64,000 bases of DNA from Methylophilus medardicus. GTDB taxonomy: Bacteria > Pseudomonadota > Gammaproteobacteria > Burkholderiales > Methylophilaceae. Shown here piece by piece: positions 61,368 to 64,000 of this stretch. Every line of letters begins with the position of its first letter. Positions within the stretch are counted from its first letter, which is position 1. Position numbers and translations under genes: made by a program. The stretch covers positions 2,294,001-2,358,000 of the forward strand of contig NZ_CP040948.1 in NCBI RefSeq assembly GCF_006363955.1, read 5' to 3'. Below the pieces are notes generated by a model that saw only the letters and a program-made list of their open reading frames with translations, had not been told where the DNA came from and made no database searches.

Positions 61368-61943
61368 TCACTTGGCGAGATATTTCAATGCCTGACGAAT
61401 ACCATCGCTGACGCTGATGCCAGTATCCAGCAACTTCATGGTCGCCGCGGCCTCTCGCTCATGGTAGCCCAACGCGACCAATGCATTCAAAATATCGTCC
61501 GTTGCCGCTTTGGCCGCCGGTTGCGCAGAGGTCGAGCCAGTCACCACAAATTTGTCTTTCAGCTCAAGCAGCAAGCGCTCGGCGGTTTTCTTACCGATGC
61601 CGGGGATGCGCGTGAGCAGCCCAACTTCTTGCTGACTCACCGCCAACATCAAATCATTGACGCTAACCCCACTCAGAATCGAAAGTGCTGACTTGGCCCC
61701 AATGCCGTTCACTTTGAGCAATTGCTTAAAGGTATTTTTCTCTTGCTCACTGCCAAAACCATACAATAATTGCGCATCTTCACGCACCACCATGTGTGTC
61801 AATATTTGAACCGGCTGGCCCAGCTCTGGCAGATTGTAAAACGTGCTCATGGGCACCTCCACCTCGTAGCCAACGCCACTGCAGTCGATCACAATCAGTG
61901 GCGGCGACTTCTCTAGCAAACGACCTTGTAGACGCGCAATCAT
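61368..61943 (-). CDS. ruvA: Holliday junction DNA-binding protein RuvA
   Basis: A 191-residue protein with three domains: OB-fold ([20 protein letters not shown]), helix-hairpin-helix pair ([40 protein letters not shown]), and C-terminal RuvB-binding helices ([20 protein letters not shown]). Its ATG overlaps the ruvC stop by four bases. Confidence 0.97.
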   Translation of the reverse strand: MIARLQGRLLEKSPPLIVIDCSGVGYEVEVPMSTFYNLPELGQPVQILTHMVVREDAQLLYGFGSEQEKNTFKQLLKVNGIGAKSALSILSGVSVNDLMLAVSQQEVGLLTRIPGIGKKTAERLLLELKDKFVVTGSTSAQPAAKAATDDILNALVALGYHEREAAATMKLLDTGISVSDGIRQALKYLAK

Positions 61944-62500
61944 ATTAGTCTTCCATTTTTTACTCTAAAGCCGGTCGTCGCCAAAGCACCCAAGCCTTGA
62001 CCACCATGCGCATGGCATATCGCACATGCCAGCGCATCTGCCGAATCAGGACTGGGCGTAGCCGGTAACTTAAGTAGCCGCTTAACCATCTCTTGCACTT
62101 GCTCTTTTTGCGCATGGCCATTGCCGACCACCGATTGCTTGACCTGCAAGGCAGTATACTCAGCCACTGGCAAATGCTTGATCACCGCGGCTGAAATTGC
62201 AGCGCCACGGGCTTGACCAAGTAACAGTGTGGATTGTGGGTTGACGTTCACGAAGACTTTTTCAATTGCCACCTGCGTCGGCTGATACGTAGCGATCACC
62301 TCAAACAAACCATCGAGAATCACCTTCAACCGCTCGGGCAGTGCTTCTTTTTCTGGCTCACCCTGCACGCCTTTTTTTGCCGAAGCGGTTTTAATCACGC
62401 CGCTGGTCACATAGGACAATTTCCCGTCCACCGCCTCAATCACCCCAAAACCGGTGATGCGTAAACCAGGGTCGATGCCCAAAATTCGTTGTACGGCCAT
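61940..62500 (-). CDS. ruvC: Crossover junction endodeoxyribonuclease RuvC
   Basis: A 186-residue protein: [18 protein letters not shown] with the first catalytic aspartate, [20 protein letters not shown] with the glutamate, and near the end [16 protein letters not shown] with the last acidic residues. It resolves Holliday junctions. It lies 42 bases behind the yebC-type gene. Confidence 0.97.
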   Translation of the reverse strand: MAVQRILGIDPGLRITGFGVIEAVDGKLSYVTSGVIKTASAKKGVQGEPEKEALPERLKVILDGLFEVIATYQPTQVAIEKVFVNVNPQSTLLLGQARGAAISAAVIKHLPVAEYTALQVKQSVVGNGHAQKEQVQEMVKRLLKLPATPSPDSADALACAICHAHGGQGLGALATTGFRVKNGRLI

Positions 62501-62542
62501 GATTTAAAAGCGCGCCCAGTTGCCAGCGGCAAATTGCACAGA

Positions 62543-63271
62543 TTAAGCCTCTTCAATCACGGCAGAGGTGTAGACATCCTGCACATCATCTAAGTCTTCC
62601 AGCATATCGAGAATTTTCTGCATTTTGACTGCATCATCGCCAGTGAACACCACTTCATTGAGTGATTTCATGGTGACTTGTGCCATGACAGCTTTTAATC
62701 CGGCGGCTTCTAGCGCTTCTTTGACTGTGACAAACTCGCCCGGCGCAGTGATCACCTCAATGCTGCCGTCTTCATCTGTAATCACGTCTTCGGCGCCAGC
62801 TTCGAGCGCAACTTCCATCACGGCGTCCTCTGACACGCCCGGCTCAAACACCAGCTGACCGCAATGCTTGAACATAAACGCCACGCTGCCATCCGTGCCT
62901 AAGTTACCGCCGTGCTTGGTCAAAGCATGGCGCACGTCCATCACGGCACGTTGGCGATTATCGGTCAGGCAATCAATAATGATGGCGGCGCCATTGATGC
63001 CATAGCCCTCATAACGAATCTCTTCGTAATTCACCCCTTCGAGTTCGCCGGTACCCTTTTTAATCGCTCGCGAGATGTTATCTGAAGGCATGTTTTCTTC
63101 TTTGGCCGCTGCCACGGCCGCACGCAAACGTGGGTTCATCGCGGTATCGCCGCCGCCCATGCGGGCAGAAACAGTGATTTCTTTGATCAATTTGGTAAAG
63201 ATTTTGCCACGTTTAGCATCTTGACGGCCCTTGCGGTGCTGAATATTGGCCCATTTACTATGTCCAGCCAT
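62543..63271 (-). CDS. yebC: YebC/PmpR-family (TACO1) regulator
   Basis: A 242-residue protein with the standard start [20 protein letters not shown] and [20 protein letters not shown], then [20 protein letters not shown]. YebC-type proteins act in translation of difficult proline stretches or as DNA-binding regulators. Position before ruvC is conserved in proteobacteria. Confidence 0.96.
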   Translation of the reverse strand: MAGHSKWANIQHRKGRQDAKRGKIFTKLIKEITVSARMGGGDTAMNPRLRAAVAAAKEENMPSDNISRAIKKGTGELEGVNYEEIRYEGYGINGAAIIIDCLTDNRQRAVMDVRHALTKHGGNLGTDGSVAFMFKHCGQLVFEPGVSEDAVMEVALEAGAEDVITDEDGSIEVITAPGEFVTVKEALEAAGLKAVMAQVTMKSLNEVVFTGDDAVKMQKILDMLEDLDDVQDVYTSAVIEEA

Positions 63272-63388
63272 GTTGCTTCCTTGTATTTTTAATCACGGGA
63301 TGAAGGTTCTTTAACCGCCTGATTTTACCACAGGCGCCGACCGGGCTAGCAGCACTATTCGTCACCCGCACCACCGCACCACGTAAAA

Positions 63389-63411
63389 AAGGCCTGCATG
63401 AATCAGGCCTT
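63389..63411 (-). terminator. Terminator after the EamA transporter gene
   Basis: Stem AAGGCCTG / CAGGCCTT with a 7-base loop; on the minus strand a run of six T follows. It is 31 bases after the stop at 63442. Confidence 0.85.
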
Positions 63412-63441
63412 AAAATAGGTGTTCTACCAAAGAATGCTTGT

Positions 63442-64000
63442 TTATGTGGATACTGCTTTCGGCGCTGGGCGCATCATCAAGATGGAAATTAAAGTCAGTG
63501 AAAACAAAATTAATCCCATGCCGGTCAACTCCATGCCATCCGGCACCTCGTGTAGCTGAATCCAGGCCGCGATCACACCAATCACTGGCGCCAGCATCGA
63601 CGCCATACTCGCAACCCCCGCTGGCAACCGTTGCAGAGCAAACAGCCACAACAACCAAGCCAGTGCGCCACACAAAATCACATTGAACATCACTGCGCCA
63701 ATCAGATAAGGCGCCCATTGAATAGGCGGAGCTGGCACCCACCAGGCAATCAACAGCATGGGCAACGAGCCCAATAACATCGGCCAAGCGGTCAGATTAA
63801 TTAAATCCAACGCTGGTAGACGACGGTGCAATTGCTTGGTCATGATGGCAGATAACGCCCAAGACACCCCCGACAGCACCGCTAGCATCATGCTAAAACC
63901 ATCGGCACGGATGTGCAGGGGGTCAAAAATAAACAGCATGCCCAACACTGCGGCGGTGACCGCCAACCACTGCCAACCGTGTACCCGCTCGCCCAGCATG
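63442..64000 (-). CDS. EamA/DMT-family transporter (5' end outside window)
   Basis: The frame is open to the window edge, and the ATG at 63999 is internal: the residues GERVHGWQWLAVTAAVLGML correspond to the end of the first EamA repeat. The second repeat is complete (SGVSWALSAIMTKQLHRRLP, then five hydrophobic helices with LQRLPAGVASMASMLAPVIG and EVPDGMELTGMGLILF). Members export metabolites or amino acids; the substrate is unknown. About 185 of about 300 residues are seen. Confidence 0.88.
   Translation of the reverse strand, partial: MLGERVHGWQWLAVTAAVLGMLFIFDPLHIRADGFSMMLAVLSGVSWALSAIMTKQLHRRLPALDLINLTAWPMLLGSLPMLLIAWWVPAPPIQWAPYLIGAVMFNVILCGALAWLLWLFALQRLPAGVASMASMLAPVIGVIAAWIQLHEVPDGMELTGMGLILFSLTLISILMMRPAPKAVST

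Overview
The window is a contiguous piece of a Gram-negative chromosome of about 48-50 % GC by eye. Gene order and content point to a betaproteobacterium, most likely a methylotroph of the Methylophilaceae (Methylophilus-like). The support is the yebC-ruvCAB-ybgC-tolQRAB-pal-cpoB-queE-queC and rpsP-rimM-trmD-rplS orders, the rpsU-yqeY-dnaG-rpoD-tRNA-Ile2 block, betaproteobacterial-type porin, TorF-like and FadL-like outer-membrane proteins, and four PEP-CTERM proteins. The family assignment is an inference; no marker search could be run.

Bases 1-32,250 are a signalling and envelope region. It has five large GGDEF or GGDEF-EAL proteins (1933, 8150, 12115, 17984, 30181), a YfiR-like protein, a PilZ protein and a PAS-containing chemoreceptor; a second chemoreceptor follows at 32529. 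Between them lie outer-membrane proteins (FadL-type, porin, TorF-type), two PEP-CTERM proteins, the PA2778/PA2779 pair, a YetF-type protein, two DUF3309 micro-proteins, other small membrane or lipoproteins, an SMR transporter, a TSUP exporter, an exported hydroxyisourate hydrolase and a MOSC protein. Four small minus-strand genes share an upstream motif, CCTACA-N6-TCAG, at 78-113 bases from the start, with a weaker fifth copy. This looks like an undescribed common control element.

Bases 32,440-42,720 are the accessory part. They are more AT-rich and carry four copies of one terminator hairpin with an identical loop, two PEP-CTERM proteins, a frameshifted REP-associated tyrosine transposase between nearly perfect 28-bp inverted repeats, a degenerate IS3-family element, a 45-bp remnant of the tRNA-Ile2 3' half, and a decaying thiol-redox cluster (intact YHS-like secreted protein, broken thioredoxin, broken CcdA-like protein, intact Crp/Fnr regulator). 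This segment abuts the intact tRNA-Ile2(CAU) gene, and the arrangement suggests an old integration site.

Bases 42,724-64,000 are core genome, nearly all on the minus strand: tRNA-Ile2, rpoD, dnaG, yqeY and rpsU (macromolecular synthesis); tsaD, plsY, folB, xerD and ogt; rplS-trmD-rimM-rpsP; queC-queE; the whole Tol-Pal system with ybgC and cpoB; ruvABC; yebC; and the start-truncated end of an EamA transporter. These genes are intact and ordinary, apart from a long alanine-rich tail on ribosomal protein S16.
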